Shown piece by piece: positions 14,758 through 22,920 of a stretch of 33,188 nt of DNA. The notes under the pieces are model-generated. The model was not told the origin of the DNA. It saw only the letters and a list, made by a program, of their open reading frames with translations, and made no database searches. Location of the stretch: the NCBI GenBank assembly GCA_022566415.1, contig JADFIY010000008.1, positions 1-33,188 on the forward strand, given 5' to 3'. The stretch comes from Acidobacteriota bacterium. GTDB lineage: Bacteria > Actinomycetota > Acidimicrobiia > Spongiisociales > UBA5794. The position numbers and the translations under genes were made by a program. The first letter of the stretch is position 1. The number at the start of each line of letters is the position of its first letter.

Positions 14758-14828
14758 CAACGTGGAGGCGGAGGAAGCTCAGGGAGCCGGAGTGGCTTGA
14801 TGAGCTCACCTGGCGGGCAGACGAGAAA

Positions 14829-16088
14829 CTATCCCACGGTTCCCGTGCACTCGCCGAAACCAATGGTCGGGGCGCCCTCGGATGCGCAGCGACCCCGGAT
14901 GATGACCGTGTCGCCGTCTCCGAGGTAGGTGAGCTCGGAGCCGTCGGCGAGCGTGATCGGCTCGTTCCCGTTCTTGGTGATCTCGAGCAAGCTGCCGAGC
15001 GTGCCCGGCTCCGGCCCGGAAACGGTCCCAGATGCGAACAGATCGCCGGCGCGGACGGTGGCTCCGTTGACTGTGGCGTGAGCGAGTTGCTGTGGCATCG
15101 TCCAGTACATGGCTGCGAAGCCGGTGCGGGTCACCACGGTCCCCCCCTCGGCGCCGTTCGGGATGACCTCGACCTCGAGCCGCAGATCGACCCCGGTGTG
15201 CCCATCGGTGCGTAGATAGTCCAGCACATTCGGCTCCTGGTGCGGGGGGTCCACTCGATACGGGGCCACCGCATCTAGCGGAACGATCCACGGCGAGATC
15301 GACGTCGCAAAGGACTTGCCGAGAAACGGTCCAAGCGGCTGGGACTCCCATGCCTGGATATCACGGGCCGACCAGTCGTTGACCAGGCACATCCCGAAGA
15401 TGTGCTCCTCGACGTCGCGTGCAGCCAGCGGCTCGCCGAGCGCGTTGCCGGTGACGAACCCCACCTCGAGCTCGAAGTCGAGTGCGTTCGAGGGACCAAA
15501 GGCCGGAGGTCCACCATCCGGGCCGCGACGCTGTCCGGTGGGTCGGCTGATCGGCGTGCCGGAGACGACCACGGTGCCCGCCCGACCGTGGTAGCCGACG
15601 GGGAGGTGACGCCAATTGGGGAGCAGGGGCTCAGCATCCGGTCGAAACAGTCGGCCGACGTTGGTGGCGTGGTGGATCGACGAATAGAAATCGACGAAAT
15701 CACCGACCTCAATCGGAAGGTGCATGGTGACCTCACGTTGGGCGACAAGGGCCGTGTCGGCGATACCGGTCCCTGCGACCTCCTCGTTTCCTTGACCGAG
15801 GAGCTCCGCAACCCTGGTGCGTACCGCGGTCCACGCCGGTCGACCCAGAGCCAGGAAGGGGTTGAGGGACGGGGCCGAGAACACTCCATCGGGCAGAGCG
15901 AGGGCGTCGAGCAAGCCCGCTCCGGCTACTTCATTGAGGTCGAGGATCGACTCGCCGATCGCCACCCCGGGCCGAGGTTCGCCATGTTCGCCGCTGAACA
16001 CCCCGTATGGCAGGTTTTGGATCGGGAAGCCGGAGCCCTCCGGCACCTGCACCCACGATCGGGCGCTCGCCGGTACGACGTAGGTCAC
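14829..16088 (-). CDS. fahA: Fumarylacetoacetase
   Basis: A 419-residue enzyme that splits fumarylacetoacetate into fumarate and acetoacetate, the last step of tyrosine/homogentisate breakdown. DFYSSIHHATNVGRLFR contains the catalytic His region; HLPVGYHGRAGTVV, LDFELEVGFV with metal-binding Glu residues, and VNDWSARDIQAWESQPLGPF are all as in full-length FAH. Length is normal. The GTG start overlaps the stop of the upstream unassigned gene (GTGA). The order hmgA, unknown, fahA on the minus strand with hpd divergent makes an almost complete homogentisate pathway; only maleylacetoacetate isomerase is unaccounted for. Confidence 0.92.
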   Translation of the reverse strand: MTYVVPASARSWVQVPEGSGFPIQNLPYGVFSGEHGEPRPGVAIGESILDLNEVAGAGLLDALALPDGVFSAPSLNPFLALGRPAWTAVRTRVAELLGQGNEEVAGTGIADTALVAQREVTMHLPIEVGDFVDFYSSIHHATNVGRLFRPDAEPLLPNWRHLPVGYHGRAGTVVVSGTPISRPTGQRRGPDGGPPAFGPSNALDFELEVGFVTGNALGEPLAARDVEEHIFGMCLVNDWSARDIQAWESQPLGPFLGKSFATSISPWIVPLDAVAPYRVDPPHQEPNVLDYLRTDGHTGVDLRLEVEVIPNGAEGGTVVTRTGFAAMYWTMPQQLAHATVNGATVRAGDLFASGTVSGPEPGTLGSLLEITKNGNEPITLADGSELTYLGDGDTVIIRGRCASEGAPTIGFGECTGTVG

Positions 16089-17047
16089 GGGAGGTAGCCG
16101 AGCTCGGCCAGCTCTTCGACCGGCTGCTCGAATTCGCAGCTCCCGTAGGCGACCAAACCGTGGCTGCGAGTCTCGCCGATCGTGTTCGGGCCGATCCGCT
16201 TCCCCTGCCACACGACTCCGGCGAAGCTGACCTCGAAGGAACCGGGCTCGGTGTCGGCGATGATGGCCTCGACTGTCGGTACACCCGCTCCCTCCCTGGC
16301 GGCGACAGAGGCGGTCAGCAGGTTGACGAATCCGTGGCGCATCATGTCGAGGTTCTCGTCGTAGTGCCGAATGGGGTGGTGGAGTCCTGCGGTCGTCTTG
16401 AACGGCAGATCGTGTTCGGTGCAGGCGACGATGAACCCGGCGACCTCGTCGGTGGATGGAAAGTCCTCAGGGGACAGCCCGCCACAGCGCAGCTTGGCCC
16501 CACCCGGGCGAAGCACCTCGCTCACGACCGCAGCGATGGCGCGCACGGTCGCCGGGATCGAGCCGTCGCGAGGGACCTCCAGAAACGGGACGACGGTTTC
16601 GGCGATCGAGGCTGCCGTGGTGAACAGCCGTTCGATCGCTTCGATGTCGGACCCAGCCGCGATCCGTGCTTCGGCAAGGTCGACTGTGGCAGCCGGCTCC
16701 ATCTCGGCGTGGAACGCCGCTGCCGCGGCGGCCGACGCGGCCGGGTCGGTGTCGAACACGACCCCGATCGGCCACGGCGCCTCGCCGCGGTCCATCGTCG
16801 CAACGAGGACCCCGGCGAGTTCCTCGAGCCGGGTGGCAGAGCACAGGAAGCGCCCGGCGATCCATCCCTGCGCCGAGGCGCGGGCCGCCCGGTAGCCGGC
16901 CACAGCATCGGCCATGTCGCGCGAGGCCGGTGGGAACAGCCCGGCATAGTCGATCAGGCCACGGAACATTTCTTGCCGGGCGTCTGGGATGAGAACCGTC
17001 ACCACCGCCACCCCAACCGTTCCTGCGGACATATGAGCAGTTGGCAT
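16085..17047 (-). CDS. Unassigned protein between hmgA and fahA; candidate maleylacetoacetate isomerase
   Basis: About 320 residues, no family name recognised. Conserved-looking blocks are LIDYAGLFPPASRDMADAV near the N-terminus, FLEVPRDG, GGAKLRCGGLSPEDFPS, PFKTTAGLHHPIRHYDE, MRHGFVNLLTASVAA and the C-terminal IGPNTIGETRSHGLVAYGSC. Repeated strand-then-helix order with Lys, Arg and His at strand ends suggests a TIM-barrel-like enzyme. It is translationally coupled to fahA (GTGA) and starts just after hmgA. The pathway step between their products is the cis-trans isomerisation of maleylacetoacetate, normally glutathione-dependent; no GST-type or DinB-type isomerase is visible here. The start is uncertain: ATG 17047, ATG 17032 or a GTG slightly further in. 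Confidence 0.7.
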   Translation of the reverse strand: MPTAHMSAGTVGVAVVTVLIPDARQEMFRGLIDYAGLFPPASRDMADAVAGYRAARASAQGWIAGRFLCSATRLEELAGVLVATMDRGEAPWPIGVVFDTDPAASAAAAAAFHAEMEPAATVDLAEARIAAGSDIEAIERLFTTAASIAETVVPFLEVPRDGSIPATVRAIAAVVSEVLRPGGAKLRCGGLSPEDFPSTDEVAGFIVACTEHDLPFKTTAGLHHPIRHYDENLDMMRHGFVNLLTASVAAREGAGVPTVEAIIADTEPGSFEVSFAGVVWQGKRIGPNTIGETRSHGLVAYGSCEFEQPVEELAELGYLP

Positions 17048-17060
17048 CGGACAGGCACGG

Positions 17061-18227
17061 TCACCGGCCGCCGAGCCAGGTCCAGGCGTAGTCGTCCTCC
17101 TCGGCGTCCCGCCCACCCGGGCCAAGCTCGAGGGGTCGGAAGGTGTCGATCATGACGGCCAGCTCTTCGGTCGCCTCGGCTCCGAGGCTGGCTTCGACGC
17201 TACCGGGCTGGGGGCCATGGGTGTGGCCCGCAGGGTGCAGCGAGATCGACCCGGCCTCGATCCCGGATCCCTTGCGCGACATGAAGCTGCCGTCCACGTA
17301 GAAGATCACCTCGTCGCTGTCGACGTTGGCGTGGTTGTACGGCGCCGGGATCGCCTTTGGGTGATAGTCGAACAGACGGGGCACGAACGAGCACACCACC
17401 ACATTCGGCGCTTCGAACGTCTGATGCACCGGCGGGGGCTGGTGAACTCGTCCCGTGATCGGCTCGAAGTCGTGGATGGAAAACGTGTATGGGTACAGGC
17501 ACCCGTCCCAGCCGACCACATCGAAGGGGTGGTTCTTGTACACGAACCGCGTGGTGCCGGTCTTGGTCTTGACCAGTACGTCGACGTCCTCGCCCTCGAC
17601 CTCGAGGAGGTCGTTGGGTCCGTGCTGGTCGCGCTCGCAGTACGGAGAGCGCTCCAGAAACTGGCCATTGCGCGACAGGTAGCGACGAGGCGGCCCAATG
17701 TGTCCCGTCGACTCCACGATAAGCGCCCGCATCGGCTCTTCCGCATCATCGATCACCCAGCGGTGGATCGTGGACGCTGGAATGATCACATAGTCACCGG
17801 AGGTGAACGGTACGGTCCCGAAGGTGCTCTCCAGCGTGCCGGAGCCCGCTTCGACATACACCAACTCGTCACCGACGGCGTTCTTGACCAGTGGGCTGTC
17901 CTCGCTTCCTGTGAAGTAGGAGATGCGAACGTCGCCGTTCGCCAGCACAGTGTGACGCGAAGTCACGGGGTCGCCGCCCGCCTTGAGCTGATGGGTGCGG
18001 AAGTGGCGTGGCTTGAGCGGGTGGTTGGGGGTGAGCTCTTGGTCTTCGATGTCGACCGGTTCAATCGCCTGCAGCGCGGTCGGTAGATACTTGTGGTAAA
18101 GCAGCGATGAGTCGAAGCTGAACCCCTCTTCGCCCATCAACTCCTCGGCAAACAGGCCACCGTCGGGGTTGTTGAACTGGGTGTGCCGCTTCGGTGGGAT
18201 CTCCCCGACACTGCGGTAGTAGGGCAT
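17061..18227 (-). CDS. hmgA: Homogentisate 1,2-dioxygenase
   Basis: A 388-residue cupin-fold, non-heme iron enzyme opening the homogentisate ring to maleylacetoacetate. The N-terminus MPYYRSVGEIPPKRHTQF is typical. The iron site is visible late in the protein: DYHPKAIPAPYNHANVDSDE gives His and Glu, and HPAGHTHGPQPG the last His. The ATG at 18227 has GGAG eight bases upstream. It is the first gene of the minus unit hmgA, unknown, fahA, divergent from hpd. Confidence 0.9.
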   Translation of the reverse strand: MPYYRSVGEIPPKRHTQFNNPDGGLFAEELMGEEGFSFDSSLLYHKYLPTALQAIEPVDIEDQELTPNHPLKPRHFRTHQLKAGGDPVTSRHTVLANGDVRISYFTGSEDSPLVKNAVGDELVYVEAGSGTLESTFGTVPFTSGDYVIIPASTIHRWVIDDAEEPMRALIVESTGHIGPPRRYLSRNGQFLERSPYCERDQHGPNDLLEVEGEDVDVLVKTKTGTTRFVYKNHPFDVVGWDGCLYPYTFSIHDFEPITGRVHQPPPVHQTFEAPNVVVCSFVPRLFDYHPKAIPAPYNHANVDSDEVIFYVDGSFMSRKGSGIEAGSISLHPAGHTHGPQPGSVEASLGAEATEELAVMIDTFRPLELGPGGRDAEEDDYAWTWLGGR

Positions 18228-18365
18228 CGTGATTCTCCTGTTGCGTCTCTCCCCCACAGGGGAGGGCGGCTGTTCTCGAGCGCCATGGTACGCAGCCGTC
18301 GCCGGCCCGAGACCCTGCTGCGTTGGGGGGTGGCATAATCGGGGAGAACTCGCGTGGAGGAGCAC
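18228..18365. promoter_or_regulatory. Divergent hmgA/hpd promoter region
   Basis: This 138-base spacer must drive both tyrosine-catabolism directions. CATAAT (18334-18339) is a candidate -10 for hpd. A 6-bp hairpin, CTCCCC/GGGGAG (18249-18264), lies in the hmgA leader. No clear operator was recognised. Confidence 0.4.
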
Positions 18366-19475
18366 ATGGACGCCGATCTCGAGGTCAGAGCCAAGGAATT
18401 CGCCGCCAAGGACCCGTTTCCCTTGCAGGGTTTTTCTCACCTCGAGTGGTGGGTCGGCAACGCCTACCAAACGGCGATGTTCTTCAGAAACCTGCTCGGG
18501 TTCTCCATCGTCGGTTACCGTGGACCGGAGACCGGAGTCGCTGAGACCAGCTCCTACCTGGTCGAGTCGGGCGCCATCCGTTTCATCGTCACCGGCGCCC
18601 AGGTTCCGGAGCACCCCGTCGCCGAGCATGTCCTTCTCCATGGTCCTGGCGTCAAGGACGTGGCGTTCCTGGTGCCAGACGCCGAGGAGGCGTTCGAGCT
18701 TGCTCTGGATCGCGGAGCCGAGGTCGCCTACAAACCGTTTGTCACCGAGAGCGATCGTGGCAGGGAGGTTGCCGGCGGCATCAAGGCCTACGGCGAGACC
18801 ATTCATTCGCTTGTCGAGCGCGACGGGCTGTTCCCCGACTTCGAACCCCGCGACGACCCTATCGCGGTCTCGGCGGGGTTGCACACCATCGACCACGTGG
18901 TGGCCAACGTCGAGAATATGAATGAGTGGGTCGACTGGTACGAGCAGATCTTCGGCTTCACCATGCTCAAGCACTTCGATGATGAGGCGATCTCGACCGA
19001 GTACACCGCCCTCATGTCCAAGGTGATGTGGGACGGGGAGGGGATCATCAAACTCCCAATCAACGAGCCGGCAGCTGCCAAGAGGCGGTCCCAGATCGAG
19101 GAATACTTGATGTTCTACCGCTCCGCTGGGGTCCAGCACATTGCGATGGCGACCGACGATCTGCAGACGACGATGGAGGATGTGCACGCCCGCGGATTGG
19201 AGACCATCCACGTACCGGATGGGTACTACGACGAAGCCAAGGTCCGAGTCCCCGACCTCGATGCCGACTGGGACCGGATCATGGCCAATCGGATCCTCGT
19301 CGATGCGGACGAGGGCGGGCAGCTGCTCCAGATGTTCACCAAGATGCTCCAGGACCGGCCCACGGTGTTCTTCGAGCTCATCGAGCGGCGTGGTGCCACC
19401 GGATTCGGCCTCGGCAACTTCAAGGCGTTGTTCGAGGCGATCGAACAGGAGCAAGAGAAGCGGGGAAATCTGTGA
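18366..19475 (+). CDS. hpd: 4-hydroxyphenylpyruvate dioxygenase
   Basis: A 369-residue two-module VOC-fold iron dioxygenase that converts 4-hydroxyphenylpyruvate to homogentisate. The C-terminal module carries the iron triad: His in LHTIDHVVANV, His in AGVQHIAMATDD and Glu in PTVFFELIERRG. LLQMFTKMLQDRPT and the end GFGLGNFKALFEAIE are family hallmarks. The ATG at 18366 is preferred over the GTG at 18354 because GGAGGAG then sits directly in front. It is divergent from hmgA, followed by a strong hairpin and then the HMG-CoA lyase gene. Confidence 0.93.
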   Translation: MDADLEVRAKEFAAKDPFPLQGFSHLEWWVGNAYQTAMFFRNLLGFSIVGYRGPETGVAETSSYLVESGAIRFIVTGAQVPEHPVAEHVLLHGPGVKDVAFLVPDAEEAFELALDRGAEVAYKPFVTESDRGREVAGGIKAYGETIHSLVERDGLFPDFEPRDDPIAVSAGLHTIDHVVANVENMNEWVDWYEQIFGFTMLKHFDDEAISTEYTALMSKVMWDGEGIIKLPINEPAAAKRRSQIEEYLMFYRSAGVQHIAMATDDLQTTMEDVHARGLETIHVPDGYYDEAKVRVPDLDADWDRIMANRILVDADEGGQLLQMFTKMLQDRPTVFFELIERRGATGFGLGNFKALFEAIEQEQEKRGNL

Positions 19476-19494
19476 GCGACGCCTCCGGCGTCGC
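19476..19494 (+). terminator. Strong hairpin at the hpd stop
   Basis: GCGACGCC, loop TCC, GGCGTCGC: an exact 8-bp stem beginning at the base after the TGA. It is followed by CGTGTT, a poor T-tract. Likely a terminator or 3'-end stabiliser. Confidence 0.5.
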
Positions 19495-19495
19495 C

Positions 19496-19543
19496 GTGTT
19501 ACGCAGTGCGTGTTACGAATTCGTGATACCTAATACGTAGGAC
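19496..19543. repeat. Heptad repeat tract between hpd and the lyase gene
   Basis: GTGTTAC, GCAGTGC, GTGTTAC, a 6-base GAATTC, GTGATAC, CTAATAC, GTAGGAC. This is the same 7-bp period with a different unit from the other tracts. Confidence 0.7.
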
Positions 19544-19568
19544 GCACCAAGCAGCTCGATCGGATCAC

Positions 19569-20480
19569 ATGGCAGCCGAAGATCAACCGTTCATTGAGAT
19601 TGTCGAGGTCGGGCCTCGCGACGGGCTGCAAAACGAGGATGCGATTCTCGACGCGCCGACCAAGGTGGAGTTGATCCGTCGTCTTGTAGCCGCCGGGACG
19701 TCGCGGATCGAAGTGGCATCATTCGTGCACCCCGATCGGGTGCCGCAGATGGCAGACGCAGAGACGGTCGTTGACGGGCTCGGTCCCAGCCCCGATGGGG
19801 CGTCCTACATCGGGCTGGTTCTGAATCGCCGCGGCCTGGATCGTGCTCTCGCCACCACGGTCGACGAGGTGAACTTCGTGGTCGGGGCGTCGGAGGGGTT
19901 CAACGCCGCCAATGCCGGGGTGTCGCCGAACGAGACGATGCGGGACATCGAAGCAATGCTCCCAGATGCCAGCGACGCCGGGAGGACGACGAGTGTCACG
20001 ATTTCGGTCGCATTCGGTTGCCCATTCGACGGGGAGGTGTCGGTCGACGCTGTGGTCGAGCTGGCTCGTCGGGCCGCGGAGAGCGGAGCCGGCGAGATCG
20101 CGCTCGGCGACACGATCGGCGTCGCCGTCCCCACCCAGGTGACCGCCACCATCGAGTCCATCCGACCGGTTGTCGGCGATGCGGTGTTGCGCTGCCACTT
20201 CCACGACACTCGCAACACGGCCACAGCCAACGCAGTGGCCGCGTACCAGGCGGAGATCTCGGTGCTCGACGCCTCGGTGGGCGGTACCGGGGGCTGCCCG
20301 TTTGCCCCCAATGCGACCGGCAACGTGGCAACGGAAGACTTGCTGTACCTGTTCGAGCGGATGGGGGTCTACACCGGTATCGACCACGAGGCGACGATTG
20401 CCACCGGCCGCTGGCTCGGCGAGCAGCTCGGCAAGGACCTGCCCGCCGCGGTGGCACGGGCAGGCTGGTGGCCGGAGTGA
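19569..20480 (+). CDS. mvaB: Hydroxymethylglutaryl-CoA lyase
   Basis: A 303-residue TIM-barrel lyase of the HMG-CoA lyase/isopropylmalate synthase family. EVGPRDGLQNE at the N-terminus, IEVASFVHPDRVPQMAD, the metal-binding HFHDTRNTATAN and the glycine/cysteine loop GGTGGCPFAPNATGNVATED are the lyase signature. It would split HMG-CoA to acetoacetate and acetyl-CoA (leucine breakdown). Placement after hpd suits acetoacetate-yielding amino acid catabolism. ATG start at 19569. The stop codon merges with a short heptad tract. Confidence 0.88.
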   Translation: MAAEDQPFIEIVEVGPRDGLQNEDAILDAPTKVELIRRLVAAGTSRIEVASFVHPDRVPQMADAETVVDGLGPSPDGASYIGLVLNRRGLDRALATTVDEVNFVVGASEGFNAANAGVSPNETMRDIEAMLPDASDAGRTTSVTISVAFGCPFDGEVSVDAVVELARRAAESGAGEIALGDTIGVAVPTQVTATIESIRPVVGDAVLRCHFHDTRNTATANAVAAYQAEISVLDASVGGTGGCPFAPNATGNVATEDLLYLFERMGVYTGIDHEATIATGRWLGEQLGKDLPAAVARAGWWPE

Positions 20481-20497
20481 GTCGCGACTCGTGAGTC
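20477..20497. repeat. Short heptad tract E at the lyase stop
   Basis: GTGAGTC, GCGACTC, GTGAGTC. The first unit includes the TGA stop of mvaB. Confidence 0.7.
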
Positions 20498-20702
20498 CGT
20501 CTCCTGGTCCGTTCTGAGCTCGACCATCTCGCATGATGACGAGTTCGCGAAGGACCTCGTGATCTTCAAGGTCGCCAGGGTCTCAGGGGGGTCATCGACC
20601 GGGACGTTCAACCTCTCGCCGGGGACCTACCAGGTCATCTGCACGATCCCGGGTCATTTCGTCGTCGGCATGGAAGCGACGCTCCACGTCGTCGAGGGTT
20701 GA
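20481..20702 (+). pseudogene. Cupredoxin (plastocyanin-like) C-terminal remnant
   Basis: A 73-codon open stretch directly after the mvaB stop, in the same frame, ending in TGA at 20700. Its second half is clearly a type I copper domain end: TFNLSPGTYQVICTIPGH then FVVGMEATLHVVEG, with Cys, His and Met ligands spaced C-x4-H-x4-M. The upstream part SHDDEFAKDLVIF may hold the first His. There is no good start codon and no signal peptide, and the 5' end dissolves into heptad repeat sequence, so the gene has lost its N-terminal half. It converges on the selenoprotein gene 16 bases away. Confidence 0.75.
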
Positions 20703-20718
20703 CTTCGATCCGCCTCGG

Positions 20719-21756
20719 TTACCCAACCGGGAGGGGCAGGTAGTAGGTGTGGCCGAGCGTCAACCATTCCGTGACCATCTCGCGGAACTCGGGCCCGAAC
20801 GGATCAGACCCCCGAAGGCGCATCGTGCCCCGTCGGATCATGAAGTCATCGGGAGCCAGTTCCCCGCCGATCCGGAACTGATGCTCGGCGGCGTCGGTGT
20901 ATCCGGACTGGTACAGCCACCAACCCAACCCGAAATGGGCGCGGGCGGCCTGGGACCCTGTCGACGCTGGGGCCACCTGCGCACGCAGCACATCTTCAGG
21001 CTTTGGTGGCAGCTCCCCCCGCACCCAGCTGCGCAGCAGAGCCATCTGCTCGTCGGTCGAAACGTCGGCGTATTTGCCGCCCTTCTCGGTCGTGAACGCA
21101 ACGTCGTTTGGTCGGGCGATTCGCCCTTCCTCGTCGATCCACACCACGGTCGGGACATTCACCATGTTGTAGAGCTCGCCGAGGCGGTGCTCTTCGTCGA
21201 TCAGGCTCGGGTGTGTGGGCGACGCCCGCTCGATCCACGGTCGGGCATCGGCGGCCCGATCCACCGCGGCGGTGATCACCACGAGCCCTTCGTCATCGAG
21301 CTCCGAATACAGAGCCTGCCACCCGGGCAGGTCGTAGCGGCAGCCTCACCAGGACGCCCACGCCGCCAGCAACACCTTCGATCCCCGGTGCTCCGACAAT
21401 GAGTGGAGTTGGCCGTCGAGGTCGGGGAGCGTGAAGTCCGGAGCCTGCAACGCTCCGACGGTCTGGTCATAGAGATCGAGCGGCGGGCCGAGGTAGGCGG
21501 CACCGTGCTCCTTGGATAGCGCCAACGGTCGCCGCAGCAGATCCGCCAGAGTTTCCAAGTGCATTGCCCCATTGCTCACCAGGCCTTGATGGTCGGCGAT
21601 TGGGATGCACACGTCATCCTTGCAGAGGCCCTCCGGCTTCAACTCCCAGCCCAGGGCTGCCTCGACACCCGCGGCGCCGATCCAGACACCGTCTTGATCG
21701 ATCGTGGTCTCGACCTCCGTCGGGCGGCCGACATCGAGCAGCATGAACGAGGTCAT
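20719..21756 (-). CDS. ResA/TlpA-like redoxin with in-frame UGA (probable selenoprotein, WAxxUGC type)
   Basis: A 345-residue protein if the TGA at 21346-21348 is read as selenocysteine. The thioredoxin-fold region has APDFTLPDLDGQLHSLSEH, then LLAAWASW, the TGA, then GCRYDLPGWQ: the stop falls exactly where the first redox Cys of a TlpA/ResA protein belongs. The frame stays open on both sides with no shift, and VNVPTVVWIDEEGRI (cis-Pro loop) follows. The N-terminal ~100 residues form a separate small domain and the C-terminus is a TPR-like helical pair (HFGLGWWLYQSGYTDAAEHQF). A hairpin fitting the bacterial SECIS pattern lies 14 nt past the UGA. I recall a ResA-like WAxxUGC family. The ATG at 21756 is preferred over the GTG at 21759. 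A stop-codon mutation is the alternative. Confidence 0.85.
21315..21331 (-). promoter_or_regulatory. SECIS-like hairpin after the in-frame UGA
   Basis: On the minus strand, CCTGCC, loop CGGGT, GGCAGG: an exact 6-bp stem whose loop begins 21 nt after the UGA and has G at its second position. Known bacterial SECIS elements have the loop about 16-37 nt downstream with a G in the first two loop positions. It lies within the coding sequence, as expected in bacteria. Confidence 0.65.
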
Positions 21757-21800
21757 CACCTGATCCTACGATCTGCACCCCGAGACGCCGGAGTGGGAAC

Positions 21801-21909
21801 TGGGCTGGCCCCGGCTACCGGCCACCGGCCTCCGGCAGGCCGGAAGGAGACGAGCTGCGTCGGGTCGGGCCGGTGACCGGGACTTGGAAACTGGGAACTC
21901 GGAACTCCC
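21801..21909. repeat. Heptad repeat tract F
   Basis: ACCGGCC x2 and TCCGGCA (21817-21837), a non-periodic stretch, then GACCGGG, ACTTGGA, AACTGGG, AACTCGG, AACTCCC in register (21875-21909). It lies between the divergent starts of the redoxin and SAM hydrolase genes. Confidence 0.85.
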
Positions 21910-21962
21910 CCAGGATGGGTGGAGAAACGGAGGGAGAACCGGATACAACTACCCTCCGATCC

Positions 21963-22814
21963 ATGCCTCTCCCTATCTCGTTTCTTTCTGATTTCGGGCA
22001 CGACGACGAGTTCGTTGGTGTGGTGCACGGCGTCATTGCTCGCATTGCCCCCGATGTTCTGGTGATCGACATCGGGCACGACTTCCCGAGGGGCGACGTG
22101 CAGACGGCCTCGCTTGCTCTGCTGCGATCGGTCCAATACCTGCCTGAGGGAATTGCCCTTGCCGTCGTCGACCCAGGGGTGGGGACGGATCGGCTGGCGA
22201 TCGCGGCAAGGACACCGTGGGGCGTCTTCGTGGGACCCGACAACGGGGTGTTGGCGCCGGCCGTGGCGATGGTCGGAGGCGCCGATCTCATCGTTTCTAT
22301 CGAAGCGGCCGAGTTCCGTCTGCCGGTGCACGGCGCCACCTTCGACGGGCGTGACGTGTTCGCCCCTGCGGCTGCGGTGCTCGCCTCAGCAGAGGCGGAG
22401 ATCACCGATCTGGGTCCGTCGGTCGATCCAGGCCAGGTGGTGCCGATGATGATCCCGCTGGTCGAGGAAGACGCCTTCGGCGCCATCCAGGGTGAGGTTT
22501 TGTGGGTCGACCATTTCGGCAATGCCCAGACCAACGCCACGCCGGACGATCTTTCTTCGATCGGGCTCGAGTCGGGATCTGAGGTGAGTGTGATCATCGC
22601 CGGCGCCGAGCAACGTTTGCCGTGGGTCGACACATACGCCGATTCGCAACCGGGCGACGCGCTCCTCCACGTCGACTCGTACGGACAGATCGCAGTGGCG
22701 GTGAGGGATGGACGCGCCGACGAGACCTTCGGCCTCGGGGTGCGGACATCGGTGACCTTCCGCAAGCCCGTCGACGACGACGAGCTCCATATCGTCGCCG
22801 CTGACGACGACTAG
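21963..22814 (+). CDS. S-adenosyl-L-methionine hydroxide adenosyltransferase (SAM hydrolase, DUF62)
   Basis: A 283-residue member of the SAM hydroxide adenosyltransferase/fluorinase family, cleaving SAM with water to adenosine and methionine. SDFGHDDEFVGVVHG opens the N-terminal domain. D70 and R77 in VVDPGVGTDR and H123 in PVHGATFDGRDVF form the Asp-Arg-His triad that defines the water-using enzymes; GPDNGVL and the C-terminal DHFGNAQTN complete the family pattern. No halogenase-type insertion is evident. The ATG at 21963 is chosen at the start of homology; there is no ribosome site, so it may be leaderless. It stands alone, followed by a repeat-rich 480-base gap. Confidence 0.88.
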   Translation: MPLPISFLSDFGHDDEFVGVVHGVIARIAPDVLVIDIGHDFPRGDVQTASLALLRSVQYLPEGIALAVVDPGVGTDRLAIAARTPWGVFVGPDNGVLAPAVAMVGGADLIVSIEAAEFRLPVHGATFDGRDVFAPAAAVLASAEAEITDLGPSVDPGQVVPMMIPLVEEDAFGAIQGEVLWVDHFGNAQTNATPDDLSSIGLESGSEVSVIIAGAEQRLPWVDTYADSQPGDALLHVDSYGQIAVAVRDGRADETFGLGVRTSVTFRKPVDDDELHIVAADDD

Positions 22815-22829
22815 CACCCACGACCGACC

Positions 22830-22900
22830 AGAGGCTCCGCAAAAAATAGGGAGCGATCCGGTGTGTGTTGGAAAGGCCGTTGCGGAGCCGTGGCCTGAGC
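22830..22900. repeat. Palindromic element, copy 1
   Basis: GGCTCCGCAA (22833-22842) and TTGCGGAGCC (22880-22889) flank a 37-bp centre. About 85% identical to 23092-23161 over its whole length, in the same orientation. Confidence 0.88.
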
Positions 22901-22920
22901 GGCCCGCCGCGAAGCGGCAT

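Noticed and set aside
18228-19454. N-terminal extension of the hmgA frame over the hpd gene
   Set aside because: HmgA begins normally at the ATG at 18227 with a ribosome site; the upstream part is antisense to hpd.
21282-21348. Frameshift or plain nonsense mutation in the redoxin gene
   Set aside because: Both parts are in the same frame, the TGA sits exactly at a catalytic Cys position and a SECIS-like hairpin follows, so selenocysteine is the better reading.
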